Shown: positions 7,946 to 16,033 of the stretch, piece after piece
Position numbering within the stretch: position 1 is the first letter of the stretch
How the letters are laid out: each line of letters begins with the position of its first letter
Source: Nautiliaceae bacterium
Lineage (GTDB): Bacteria; Campylobacterota; Campylobacteria; Campylobacterales; Nautiliaceae
Assembly (NCBI GenBank): GCA_027011225.1
Contig: JALVAK010000022.1
Coordinates: 1-38,406, forward strand
Length of the DNA stretch: 38,406 nucleotides
Reading direction: 5' to 3'
Program-made: the position numbers and the translations under genes
The notes under the pieces: generated by a model
The model's input: only the letters and a program-made list of their open reading frames with translations
Databases searched by the model: none
What the model was told of the DNA's origin: nothing

Positions 7946-9138
7946 AATTTTTTCAACACCAATTCAGAACTGTTTTTTATGATATTTTTTGCGGAGTTTA
8001 CAACTTGATAGTTAATAGAATTGATTGATACTTTTTCCATAGCATTAATATCAATTCTATTAATTACACATTCAATTTTTTCTGTTGGAACTATAACATC
8101 CTTATAGGCATTCAGTGTAATCTCTGGGTCTCTAAAATCAAAAACTTTCCAGCTATAACTTGGAGATTGTAATTTTTGCCTTAAATCTAAATATCTGTGT
8201 CTCCCCTCAATATTAGATAGATCAGCATTCACACCTGTAAAAGTTCTAATTTCCCCAGCTTCAAACCATAGTACCCCCCACCCCTCATAGTGTCCATGTA
8301 CATCAGTTCCTAAATTACCATTCCATTCACTCCAATCTCCATATACATTTAGTAAAAGGCTATTGTATTTAGGATCTGTTTTTGTTCTAATTAATGTGTC
8401 ATCTAAAATATCATCATCTATTGCTATTGCTGTGGTGTTTAGTGCTTCCATCCTATTTATAAAATTTGCAACTCCCGAAGTATCAATATAAAAGTACGCT
8501 GCAAAATGCTTTTGAACTTCTTTTAGAAATGCAAACTCGGTCATTCCATCAGTCGCCAACACAACCATTTCGTCATAGTCAAAATTTCTTCCCATTGACC
8601 CAACGTCAATTTCAATAGAAGAAACAAAATAAAGAAGATTTGGCGTGGTATAAGTGCCAACAATATAGCGGAGATATTGAAATAAACTTTCTGCTGGGTT
8701 AACTGTCCCAAGAGGTCTCCCCGCAGTAGTGAGAACCCATGGTATGTATTTTTCTGTTATGAATTTGTTAAAATCAACTGCACCAATTAACCAAGTTTCA
8801 TCAATATGGTCATACGTTGCTGCGTTTATCCACCCATAAAAATGTACTACTGAGTCATCATAAATTTTTAGTGCTAAGAACTGTTCTCTGTCTCCTAAGT
8901 TTTCCATTAAGGCTTCAACTGTTGAAGAAAAATCCCACATTGTTAAATCTATAGATGTGGGGATATAGTGAAAAACCTTTTCGTTCTCTACGCCGTTTTC
9001 AATTAAAACTTCTTCTTCACTATAAATTAAATTAGTCGTTACATCGTGTTCGGTAGTTTTTGTAATTCTATCAATTGCATCTGGTGAAACGGTTTGATAG
9101 ATAATAACAGCTTCCTCTATTTTAATAGTTAGCGACAC
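7942..9138 (-). CDS. Tail tip / baseplate hub-like protein, 398 aa
   Basis: Begins with GTG at 9138, 17 bases inside the end of the tape-measure gene, with a purine-rich AAGGAAAGGGGG site upstream. The protein has long beta-strand runs with acidic and aromatic residues (DLTMWDFSSTVEALMENLGDREQFLALKIYDDS; AAYFYIDTSGVANFINR), a composition like phage hub or tail-associated proteins. It directly follows the tape measure, the standard location of the Dit/Tal genes in non-contractile tails. I see no peptidase motif. Confidence 0.6.
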   Translation of the reverse strand: MSLTIKIEEAVIIYQTVSPDAIDRITKTTEHDVTTNLIYSEEEVLIENGVENEKVFHYIPTSIDLTMWDFSSTVEALMENLGDREQFLALKIYDDSVVHFYGWINAATYDHIDETWLIGAVDFNKFITEKYIPWVLTTAGRPLGTVNPAESLFQYLRYIVGTYTTPNLLYFVSSIEIDVGSMGRNFDYDEMVVLATDGMTEFAFLKEVQKHFAAYFYIDTSGVANFINRMEALNTTAIAIDDDILDDTLIRTKTDPKYNSLLLNVYGDWSEWNGNLGTDVHGHYEGWGVLWFEAGEIRTFTGVNADLSNIEGRHRYLDLRQKLQSPSYSWKVFDFRDPEITLNAYKDVIVPTEKIECVINRIDINAMEKVSINSINYQVVNSAKNIIKNSSELVLKKL

Positions 9139-11179
9139 TATAACCCCCTTTCCTTAATTCTCTATCTGCCGATGCCTTATTAAAATCGGCAACAAAAGAA
9201 TCTTTTTTTGCTCTTATAGAACCGCTAATATTTACATCTACTTTTTGTATTCCCCCATAACCACCACCTCTTGCACCACGGATTAAGCCAAGTAAGTTTG
9301 TTTGGTCTTGCTCGGTTAATATCATCTCTTTTTTGTGCAATATTGCGGGTATGCCTGTGCCAACACCTGCAATGCCACCATTATTATAGTGTGGTGCTTT
9401 TGCAAATACTTTGGGGTTTACAAATTGCATATGTTGTGGTTTTGTAGAGATGCCACCAGAAGAAAAACCGCCTATTAAACCAAGGCCTGGAAACGCAGCA
9501 TTAAGTCCTATTTTAATGGCTTGCACAATTAGCATTTTTGCAATTAAAGCACCAATATTGCTTATCATTTCGCCTATTTGAATGTTGCCTTCCATAAAAC
9601 CATTAACCAACGCATCGGCTGTTTGGTTTATTGCTATTGATGCCAAGTTTGCTTCAAAGCGTAACCCTTGCAACTCTTTTTGTGTTAGTTTTACTTCTGG
9701 TTTTTTTGCTGTGGCTTTTACTGGTTTTAACTTAAAATCATTGTCTGCTAATTCGGCAATCATTTTGAAAACAAATGCTTCTTGAAACGGATTCCATTTA
9801 TAGCCTTTGGCTTCAAAGTGAGCTTTTATTTTTTCTGTTTCATCTAAAATTTTACTTGCTGTATCAGAGTCGCCACCAACTTCTTTAAGTTGCAAAGCCA
9901 TATTTAGGGCAAATGCTTGTGTGCTTGCATTCCACATTATGCCGTTTGTTCTAAAATTCTCTTTTATTTGGTTAAATATTTTTTGCTGTGCTTTTGTTAA
10001 AGTGTTTGGTTCGGCTTTTAAATTAACCTCAATACTATTTCCCTTTTTTGAACTTGATTTTGACTGCTTACCTTCAATTAAAGATAATGCGGTATCGAAA
10101 TGCTTTATTGCGGTAATATTATTTTTATATGCTTGAGTGCTAGTATCTATATCTCTTTTGCTTTCTCTAAACGAGTTTGCCACCACACGCATTTGGTTTT
10201 CTGTTAATTTAAGTGTATTAAGATATGCTGCAAATTCTTTACCACTCATTGCTGTTGCTTGTTTTTCCATTGAGCTTATTAAATCACGAGTGGCTTTATC
10301 AACTTCACGTATTGGCTTAATTTCTGCTTCGAGTAATTTAACTTTTTCTTGTTGCTTTGCTACTTGTTCCCCTGCAAATGCTATTGCTGAACCACCACCT
10401 ATACCAGAACTAGTAGTATTTGTTAAAATTGTAAAATCTCTTTTAAGGGCTTTTAGTTTTACGTTTGCTGCCTTTAGCTCTTTCTCTTTCTTTTCAAGCT
10501 CTAGTTTTTCTAAATCTCTCAAAGTTCCTTGATACTCTCGTAATTTTTTAATTAAAGCATCGGTTTCATCTTTTTGATTTTTAGTAGCAGTTTTTGCTTT
10601 TTGAGAACGCAAAGTATATGCAGTAATGCCAGCAGTAACAAGAGAAACGGCAGTCATAATTCCTAGTGGTCCCATCATTGAGCCAGCTAATGCCTTAAAA
10701 GCTCCTTTTACTCCTCCAGAAGTAGTAGAAAGAGACATCATACTATTAACTAATGGTTCAATGTTGTTAGAGATTGCTATCATTCCAAAAGGAGCATCAC
10801 TAATTACACGATTCATATTTAGTATTGCAAAACCAGTTTTACCACTTGCACCGCCAAATTTGCTCATGTTCATTGTTGCAGTAGCCGTAGATTTTGATAA
10901 ATGATTTTGAAGTATTTGAACTCGTTTTAATGCTCTACCATATTTTGCACTGCTTGGTGGAAGTGCCTCAAAAGTTGTACGTGCAGATTTTAATCTTGTA
11001 TTTAAATCATTAACAGAACCAGTAGCATCTTTAGAACTTTTGCCAACAACTTTATTAAATAGCTTTGCAGCATCGCCAGCAGTTTTAATATTGCCAGTAA
11101 ATTGTTTGCCATCTAAGGTTAAAACTATATTTACTTCGTGTTGTCCTTTTGCCATTGTTTTTTTAATCCAAGTTGTCAT
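9122..11179 (-). CDS. Tail tape measure protein, 685 aa (or 677)
   Basis: Long helical protein. N-terminal QHEVNIVLTLDGKQFTGNIKTAGDAAKLFNKVVG is typical of tape measures. A coiled coil lies at about residues 205-290 (KLREYQGTLRDLEKLELEKKEKELKAANVKLKALK), with hydrophobic segments at about 165-190 (MMGPLGIMTAVSLVTAGITAY) and 535-575. The Gly-rich C-terminus (GIAGVGTGIPAILHKKEMILTEQDQTNLLGL) is found in many TMPs. Length sets tail length, so the tail would be short to medium. An in-frame ATG at 11155 (MAKGQHEV) is a plausible alternative start, since the first residues derive from a repeat-rich leader. Preceded by the frameshifted chaperone pair, as expected. Confidence 0.9.
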   Translation of the reverse strand: MTTWIKKTMAKGQHEVNIVLTLDGKQFTGNIKTAGDAAKLFNKVVGKSSKDATGSVNDLNTRLKSARTTFEALPPSSAKYGRALKRVQILQNHLSKSTATATMNMSKFGGASGKTGFAILNMNRVISDAPFGMIAISNNIEPLVNSMMSLSTTSGGVKGAFKALAGSMMGPLGIMTAVSLVTAGITAYTLRSQKAKTATKNQKDETDALIKKLREYQGTLRDLEKLELEKKEKELKAANVKLKALKRDFTILTNTTSSGIGGGSAIAFAGEQVAKQQEKVKLLEAEIKPIREVDKATRDLISSMEKQATAMSGKEFAAYLNTLKLTENQMRVVANSFRESKRDIDTSTQAYKNNITAIKHFDTALSLIEGKQSKSSSKKGNSIEVNLKAEPNTLTKAQQKIFNQIKENFRTNGIMWNASTQAFALNMALQLKEVGGDSDTASKILDETEKIKAHFEAKGYKWNPFQEAFVFKMIAELADNDFKLKPVKATAKKPEVKLTQKELQGLRFEANLASIAINQTADALVNGFMEGNIQIGEMISNIGALIAKMLIVQAIKIGLNAAFPGLGLIGGFSSGGISTKPQHMQFVNPKVFAKAPHYNNGGIAGVGTGIPAILHKKEMILTEQDQTNLLGLIRGARGGGYGGIQKVDVNISGSIRAKKDSFVADFNKASADRELRKGGYSVANY

Positions 11180-11363
11180 TCCGTGATGCTCTTACACGGA
11201 ATCTTTCACAATTCAAAAAGATTCTGAATCAAGTTCAGAATGACATTGTTTTTATTATGTTAATTACTAAATAGCTCCGTTTTGGTTGCTGAGTAGTTCC
11301 GTTTTGGTTGCTGAGTAGTTCCGTTTTTTTGGAACGTATCGAAGCATGGAACGTATCGAAGCA
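11175..11363. repeat. Intergenic nomadic repeats
   Basis: Holds an inverted repeat ATTCTGAA/TTCAGAAT inside a TGTCATTC..GAATGACA frame (11178-11246). It also holds a tandem of GGTTGCTGAGTAGTTCCG (two copies from 11283) and a tandem of GGAACGTATCGAAGCAT (two copies from 11331). The halves are complementary to the element at 21962-22015. No gene is seen. Confidence 0.7.
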
Positions 11364-11642
11364 TCAGTTTTCCATTGCTTCACTTTCTACCCAATTATCA
11401 TGTTTTTTAAAACCAAGTAGCTTTACTAACTTCCGTAAAGGCATTTGTAAAATTTCTTTTTCTGTGTAGCTTAAACTTTCTGTTGATGAGTATATAAAAT
11501 ACTCTGTGCTAAATTGTTCGGGTAAGCAACTATGCAGATGTTTAATTCGGTTTTTGAATTTATTAGCAGTTTTAGAATTAAATTCATCGGCATAATTAAA
11601 CTCTTTGCTTATAGAAAACTCAGCCCGAACTTGCCGAAAAAA
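11364..11642 (-). CDS. Frameshift extension of tail assembly chaperone (GT-type)
   Basis: The -1 frame is open from the slippery heptamer at 11636-11642 (T TTT TTC on the minus strand, in phase with the upstream gene) to a TGA at 11364-11366, with no start codon of its own near the beginning. A -1 shift would add RQVRAEFSISKEFNYADEFNSKTANKF... and end in ESEAMEN, giving a fusion of about 177 residues with the upstream protein. This matches the G/GT arrangement before tape-measure genes of siphophages, where the minor frameshifted product recruits tail tube subunits to the tape measure. Confidence 0.8.
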   Translation of the reverse strand, partial: FFRQVRAEFSISKEFNYADEFNSKTANKFKNRIKHLHSCLPEQFSTEYFIYSSTESLSYTEKEILQMPLRKLVKLLGFKKHDNWVESEAMEN

Positions 11643-11896
11643 GAGCGTAACGCCTCGTTTATTGCAGGACCAGTTACCTTTGGTTCTATTACTTCTGGAA
11701 TATCTCCTTCAAAAATTAAACCAACCAAAGTTCTCATTTTTTCCATATCTCTAAAGGATTCTAAAAGAACTACACCATAATCGACACCACTTAGTAAATC
11801 AATTCCAAAATCTGCTAAATTTTGTAAATCTTCTGAGTTTGGTAATTTTTTAACGGTTAGTTCTAAGCCCTCGTATAATTTTATTTTACCTTCCAT
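11609..11896 (-). CDS. Tail assembly chaperone (G-type), 95 aa
   Basis: Small acidic helical protein between the tail tube and tape-measure genes. AGGAGAG precedes the ATG. Codons for RSFFGK contain the heptamer T TTT TTC (11636-11642) nine codons before the stop, where ribosomes can slip to the -1 frame that continues to 11364. Established siphophage biology predicts a short abundant chaperone and a rarer long form. Family assignment is from position, size and the frameshift, not from a sequence signature. Confidence 0.8.
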   Translation of the reverse strand: MEGKIKLYEGLELTVKKLPNSEDLQNLADFGIDLLSGVDYGVVLLESFRDMEKMRTLVGLIFEGDIPEVIEPKVTGPAINEALRSFFGKFGLSFL

Positions 11897-11928
11897 TTTA
11901 CTCTCCTAAATTAACGTAAATCGTAAAT

Positions 11929-11967
11929 CGGTAGTCGGAAGTTTTAACTACCTACTTTCGACTACCG
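11929..11967. repeat. Hairpin upstream of the chaperone gene
   Basis: CGGTAGTCG (11929-11937) pairs with CGACTACCG (11959-11967), followed by TTTTTT on the plus strand. It lies between the tail tube and chaperone genes, so on the coding strand it is a hairpin without a T-run. Next to it is CCAAC-AAAAGGC-GTTGG (near 12000), related to the nomadic hairpin at 22036-22060. Confidence 0.5.
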
Positions 11968-12035
11968 TTTTTTCACTTTCGGGTTTTTTAATTACTATCC
12001 AACAAAAGGCGTTGGACTCGCAATGACTTATAGTT

Positions 12036-12587
12036 TTACTCTGCCGTTTCAACACTTACATAATATTTATTTGCTGGTATAACAACATCGGTAGAACCAC
12101 CAAGATGGTGTCCGGCTGGTAAAGCTGCATTTAATATTGTAATATCACTTTCGTTTTTAAGCATTGTAATTTCAAAAGGTAAAAGTTTTGCACCCGATTT
12201 TAATTCAACTTGTGGTGTAAACATTCCTATTGCATAAAAGAACTCTTGATGATTTTTATTTACAATACCTTCGTAACGGTAAACTGCAAAGTATTTATTT
12301 CGGCATCCATCAACTAAAAAGTCTAACAAATCTTTATCACTTTGCATAAACATACCATCAACAATAACTTCACGATCGCCATAAGTGGTTTTAATTACGC
12401 CACCAGTTTCATCGGTTTGTTTTTCAATAGGACTTTTATCCGATAAGCCAGCACCATCATCTATAAAACTTAATAGTTTAAATGTATCTGGTGTGCTTAA
12501 ATCTGTTCCATCGGCATTAACTTCTTTTATCATTATAACGCCACCAGCATGTTTAACTATTGCACCGGCTTTTTTATCCATAGCCAT
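12036..12587 (-). CDS. Major tail tube protein, 183 aa
   Basis: A single beta-rich protein with GGVIMIKEVNADGTDLSTPDTFKLLSFID at the start, a YGDREVIVDGMFMQSDKDLLDFL segment and a mixed C-terminus. Size and location immediately before the chaperone/tape-measure genes are those of siphophage tail tube subunits. No sheath gene accompanies it, so the tail is inferred to be non-contractile. GGAG with a short spacer supports the ATG at 12587; a second in-frame ATG two codons on is also possible. Confidence 0.7.
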   Translation of the reverse strand: MAMDKKAGAIVKHAGGVIMIKEVNADGTDLSTPDTFKLLSFIDDGAGLSDKSPIEKQTDETGGVIKTTYGDREVIVDGMFMQSDKDLLDFLVDGCRNKYFAVYRYEGIVNKNHQEFFYAIGMFTPQVELKSGAKLLPFEITMLKNESDITILNAALPAGHHLGGSTDVVIPANKYYVSVETAE

Positions 12588-12610
12588 AATGTTCTCCGTT
12601 TTTAATTATT

Positions 12611-12841
12611 TCAATTTTGTTTTCTAATTCCGCTAGGCAATTCGCCTTTTATTGCTTTATGAATTGCACCAATAATTCCAGTTGTGCCAAACAATAATGT
12701 AAATCCATAACTTGCTTGATGTGCAAATGTATGGGGTGGGGTAAAGTGTATTAAGGCTGTTGCAATTGGTGTACCCACAGCACCAATTACAGTTTTCCAG
12801 CCATCAAGTTTTTTTAATATTTTGAGCAATTTCTTTTTCAA
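12611..12841 (-). CDS. Holin-like membrane protein, 76 aa
   Basis: Two hydrophobic segments (about residues 17-33 and 45-64) follow a Lys-rich N-terminus (MKKKLLKILKKLDGWK). The C-terminus is polar and basic. The start overlaps the end of the transglycosylase gene by four bases. This architecture and its place next to the muralytic enzyme indicate a holin or other lysis-associated membrane protein. Confidence 0.65.
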   Translation of the reverse strand: MKKKLLKILKKLDGWKTVIGAVGTPIATALIHFTPPHTFAHQASYGFTLLFGTTGIIGAIHKAIKGELPSGIRKQN

Positions 12842-13716
12842 AGTAATTCTATAATTTCTTTTATCTCTAATGCAGCGTTTAACGAATGTTGAACTAACTC
12901 TCTTACTTTTTCATCGTTAGCCCATTCTAGCTCGTCTATAACAAGATTAACTAACTCTGCAACTTCTGTATCTGTTAGGTCGCCAAGTTCTGCAGGCACA
13001 TATTTAATTCCGCCAAGAGCTGCGGGCAGTGATGCAACTGCACTAGCAAAATGAGGTATATCGGTAAATGTAATTTTATCGTCTTTTAACGATAATTTTG
13101 TTGCATTACCGAGCTTTATTATTGTAATAACCAAATCTTTTGTTTCTTTAATACCAAATTCCATTGTAGGTTTTTTAGCATCGTTATTAGTTTTTTCTAA
13201 CTTTTCGGGTGTTTCAATTTTATTTTTATCTTCCATCTCTTTTTTACCTTCATTTTTATAATTATTTAGAAAGCCTCTAATTTTTTTTATATAATTTTGG
13301 GTTTCAATAGGTGTAAAGGATAGTTCTAAAAACCCATGTTTTTTAATTGAACGCTTCACATTGCCAATTCCCCAATTGTATGATGCTAAAACAGCATCAA
13401 GCCGTTGGTAGGCTCCCATATAGTTAAATCTATTGTGTAACCATTTCATATATACAGCTTGCGAGCGGATAGCATGTTCTGGATTGTTTCTACTAAAAGT
13501 TTTTTTAATTAGTTGAATGCCTGGTGTGCTATCTTGCCATTCTTCCCAAGTGGCACGCATAAATTGAGGTAAACCCAATGCACCAACTGGCGATTTTGCA
13601 TCTGGATTAAAGTTGCTTTCTGCTTTAACTTGAGCTTTTAGCAAAAGCCAATCTACATTGTTTTTTTCGCCATAATACTGGAATAAAGAATCATATCTGT
13701 TTGCTTTATTAAACAT
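12838..13716 (-). CDS. Lytic transglycosylase (SLT/GH23) fused to a C-terminal phage domain, 292 aa
   Basis: Residues 1-150 are a classical SLT domain. The catalytic Glu is E33 in VKAESNFNP, followed by SPVGALGLPQFM (the GLMQ-type motif) and ASYNWGIGNVKR (the AYN.G motif). It would cleave the MurNAc-GlcNAc bond during lysis or entry. A Lys/Glu-rich linker (about 155-178) leads to a second domain beginning MEFGIKETKDLVITIIKLGN and ending EIKEIIELL. That domain resembles small stand-alone proteins often encoded beside phage lysis genes, so the gene looks like a fusion. No signal peptide, so export would depend on the holin-like neighbour. Confidence 0.88.
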   Translation of the reverse strand: MFNKANRYDSLFQYYGEKNNVDWLLLKAQVKAESNFNPDAKSPVGALGLPQFMRATWEEWQDSTPGIQLIKKTFSRNNPEHAIRSQAVYMKWLHNRFNYMGAYQRLDAVLASYNWGIGNVKRSIKKHGFLELSFTPIETQNYIKKIRGFLNNYKNEGKKEMEDKNKIETPEKLEKTNNDAKKPTMEFGIKETKDLVITIIKLGNATKLSLKDDKITFTDIPHFASAVASLPAALGGIKYVPAELGDLTDTEVAELVNLVIDELEWANDEKVRELVQHSLNAALEIKEIIELL

Positions 13717-13934
13717 TAGTTGACCAGTTTTGATATTACAATTGTAAAAATTGAACTAATAACACTTACCGCTCCAATAGTAGTCCATCTAAATTTTTCC
13801 AACCCCCTCAGTCTAGTTTCGTGATCACCCATTTGGTTAGCTATGTTGGTCTCTATCATCTGTTTGATGTATTCAACATCCTTTCGGGTTTCTGCAATGT
13901 CAACAACTACTTTATCCAATGTTTTTTCATCCAT
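13716..13934 (-). CDS. Small tail-anchored lysis-module protein, 72 aa
   Basis: Start placed at the ATG at 13934, which has GGTGA upstream, rather than the TTG at 13949. Residues 1-48 are a charged coiled-coil-like helix (EKTLDKVVVDIAETRKDVEYIKQMIE...). A single C-terminal transmembrane segment follows (TTIGAVSVISSIFTIVISKLV). This is the layout of haemolysin XhlA-type and similar phage lysis accessory proteins. Its stop abuts the transglycosylase start. Confidence 0.65.
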   Translation of the reverse strand: MDEKTLDKVVVDIAETRKDVEYIKQMIETNIANQMGDHETRLRGLEKFRWTTIGAVSVISSIFTIVISKLVN

Positions 13935-13964
13935 GATTTTAATCACCAATTGTTAGTTAGAGGG

Positions 13965-14015
13965 TGGAACGGAAACCGATAAAAGCTATCAACCAATTAT
14001 CAAATCTCCGTTCCA
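13965..14015. terminator. Long inverted repeat downstream of the capsid gene
   Basis: TGGAACGGA (13965-13973) pairs with TCCGTTCCA (14007-14015) across a 33-base loop, immediately after the major capsid gene. It may attenuate transcription into the lysis genes or protect the capsid mRNA end. No T-run follows on the coding strand. Confidence 0.4.
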
Positions 14016-14028
14016 TAGAGGGCTATCT

Positions 14029-14994
14029 CTATTTAATGCCACTTATCAAGAATCCTGCTCTTGCAGCAATTATTTTTTCATCAATAGACATTGATGGTCT
14101 AATAACTTTTGCACCTTTAGGACCACCAGCATCTGGATTATTCCAAGTGCTAACTTCAATGTTTTTATATTCAGGAGAAAACCCAAATGTAATTCCATCT
14201 TTAGTATCGGCTAAAGGATCAATGTATGTTAGTGCAACATGAGTATCATCCCATGCTTTAGACATTACTGCTGCTTGACCTTTTTTTGCTGTGTTAAAAA
14301 GACTTTGACCAACTAACACTTTTTGTAATTCAAACAAATCCATAATATCTTGTTTAGAAACTGCACCTTTATCGCCAGATGTTCCGTTTATTGCTTTCAC
14401 AATTACTGGATGTGTTCTTAAAATTCTCCATCCACCAGCACCTATTTGCATTTGTGTTGGTCGCATTATAGGTGCTTCTAAGTATTCAAGAATATCTGCC
14501 AATGGGTCGCCAGTGTGTGCCGAGCCATCCCACCATTTTGTAGAGAGCGTATCTTTACAAGAGGAATGATAGTTGCTAGCATTAAAAACCATATTTGCAA
14601 CTCTTACTTCTCTTCGTAAAAGTATTGCATTGGTTAAACTAATAACTGCACGTCCTTCGGGGTCGTAGTTAGGACCAGCATCATCAATTTCTTCGTAGGG
14701 GATTGTGCTTTTTAATGCGTGGTTTGTGCATTCTGCTGTTTTTTCCTTTCCAGAATACTCAAGTTCTTTTGCTTCGCCTTTTCTTCCTACAGCAGTTTCA
14801 ACGCTTTGAAAAGTTTCTGAAAGTGGAAATTCCATATATTTGTATATCCTTTTACCAACTGGAACAATTGGAAGGGCTTCGTTTGCAATAAGCAATCTGT
14901 TTTCGTACGCAACTGCTAAACCAGTATATTCAGGTTCAATTACAAAAGGTGCCGAATCGCCAGGAGCGAAATCAAGAAAAAATATCTTTTTCAT
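14029..14994 (-). CDS. Major capsid protein, 321 aa
   Basis: Follows the protease/scaffold and DUF2190 genes, in the normal order for a major head protein. The sequence (PIVPVGKRIYKYMEFPLSETFQSVETAVGRKGEAKELEYSGKEKTAECTNHALKSTIPYEEIDD) resembles HK97-fold capsid proteins of Mu-like siphophages: extended N-arm, an E-loop-like acidic/basic stretch, and a P-domain helix (LTNAILLRREVRVANMVFN). C-terminal ISGIK end. The length suits an unprocessed HK97-fold protein or one with limited processing by the neighbouring protease. Family is assigned from context and general pattern. Confidence 0.8.
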   Translation of the reverse strand: MKKIFFLDFAPGDSAPFVIEPEYTGLAVAYENRLLIANEALPIVPVGKRIYKYMEFPLSETFQSVETAVGRKGEAKELEYSGKEKTAECTNHALKSTIPYEEIDDAGPNYDPEGRAVISLTNAILLRREVRVANMVFNASNYHSSCKDTLSTKWWDGSAHTGDPLADILEYLEAPIMRPTQMQIGAGGWRILRTHPVIVKAINGTSGDKGAVSKQDIMDLFELQKVLVGQSLFNTAKKGQAAVMSKAWDDTHVALTYIDPLADTKDGITFGFSPEYKNIEVSTWNNPDAGGPKGAKVIRPSMSIDEKIIAARAGFLISGIK

Positions 14995-15009
14995 TTTTAA
15001 TACCTATTA

Positions 15010-15423
15010 TTAATTAGAGTTAATTTTTATTATTGGATACCAAGCTAACAGTTGGTAATTGGCTAAGTTTGGGTTATCAATTGCGGGGTCGGAGTCTATT
15101 ACTCTTTTTCCATCCCAATAAATAGCGTGTGTTAAATTTTTATTGTATTTACTATTTGTAACAATTAGAGCAGGCAAATCATTTATATGTAACTTTGTGG
15201 TAAGTTGGTTATTTATAAAACGTGGGTTATTAAATATATACCCAACATAAAAACCTTTGCTTAGTGCAAAACGTAAAAACTCGGTTACATTAAAGGTGCC
15301 ATCTTCATTTTTATTTGCAAATTTCTCAAACTCTTTTACTTCACATTCAAATGCTGTTGCAGCAACATGTGCTACACAATTTTTCGAGTTATATTTTTGC
15401 TTTTTGCTTTCCATAGTTTTCAA
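15010..15423 (-). CDS. Papain-like/C39-like cysteine peptidase-fold protein, 137 aa
   Basis: Shows the arrangement of a small papain-like (C39-type) fold: KNCVAHVAAT with a candidate nucleophile C16 at a helix start, THAIYWDGKRVIDSDP with H99, and D110/D112. It sits between the decoration and major capsid genes, an odd place for a protease distinct from the ClpP-type enzyme. It could process capsid proteins, act during lysis or entry, or be a non-catalytic structural relative. The start codon lies in a tandem nomadic repeat (about 15412-15505), and no Shine-Dalgarno is evident. Confidence 0.55.
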   Translation of the reverse strand: MKTMESKKQKYNSKNCVAHVAATAFECEVKEFEKFANKNEDGTFNVTEFLRFALSKGFYVGYIFNNPRFINNQLTTKLHINDLPALIVTNSKYNKNLTHAIYWDGKRVIDSDPAIDNPNLANYQLLAWYPIIKINSN

Positions 15424-15505
15424 TTATATTTGGTTGCTGAGCTAAGTCGAAGCACCATAGTTTTCAATTATATCTGGTTGCTGAACAAAGTAGAAGCACC
15501 ATAGT
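15412..15505. repeat. Tandem duplication containing nomadic elements
   Basis: A unit of about 46 bases beginning CATAGTTTTCAATTATAT is present twice. The copies carry GGTTGCTGAGCTAAGTCGAA (15432) and the diverged GGTTGCTGAACAAAGTAGAA (15476), each ending GCACCATAG. A third partial copy of the start follows. The repeat covers the start codon of the peptidase-like gene. Confidence 0.7.
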
Positions 15506-15567
15506 TTTAATAATGTGCTTCCCAACAGTTAGGGAGTTCTGTTAGGAAGCAACAAGGGAACCAATTT

Positions 15568-15969
15568 TTATTCTCCTTGAATTTGCTGAACACCAATCAT
15601 TACTGGAATTATATCTCCACTAACTCCACTTGCTTCTGCCCGACCAATTACATAATTATTTACACCAGATGCGGGAGCTGCTGCAACACCGTAAGCACTT
15701 GCGTTGGATGTTAGTAACTGCCCACGTGTAACTGTTCCGCCAAGTTTTAGCTCGGCAATACCAGCTTCAATTACATCAACACGGTCGCCAGATACTACAC
15801 TGTTTCCATCTTCTGTTTGGGCAATATCAACAATACCTATTAACAAATCGGTTGCTGCTGCACCTTTTACTACTACTTCATCGGATGAACCGAACTTTAC
15901 AATAGTGCATTGTTCAATTGTTCCGCCAGCTTGGTAATTTTTTGTGAGTAATGCGTTTTTGAAACTCAT
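15568..15969 (-). CDS. Capsid decoration protein (DUF2190 family), 133 aa
   Basis: Small Gly/Ala/Val-rich beta protein with the pattern of DUF2190 proteins: an early GGTIEQCTIVKFGSSDEVVVKGAAATDLLIGIVD, then GDRVDVIEAGIAELKLGGTVTRGQLL and a C-terminal IPVMIGVQQIQG. DUF2190 proteins trimerise on capsids. Position between protease/scaffold and major capsid gene agrees. Start preceded by a GAGG-type site. Confidence 0.85.
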   Translation of the reverse strand: MSFKNALLTKNYQAGGTIEQCTIVKFGSSDEVVVKGAAATDLLIGIVDIAQTEDGNSVVSGDRVDVIEAGIAELKLGGTVTRGQLLTSNASAYGVAAAPASGVNNYVIGRAEASGVSGDIIPVMIGVQQIQGE

Positions 15970-16033
15970 TTTATCCTCTCAATTTATTTATTGTTAAAAT
16001 TTTTACTTTTTGTTTTGCAATAGTTTTCTAAAA

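Noticed and set aside
9582-10904. Rightward reading frames opposite the tape measure gene
   Set aside because: They are antisense shadows of the tape-measure gene with no ribosome sites and atypical composition.
7229-12587. Contractile (myovirus) tail as in Mu itself
   Set aside because: No sheath protein or baseplate wedge genes. The chaperone frameshift, single tail tube and tape measure fit a long non-contractile tail.
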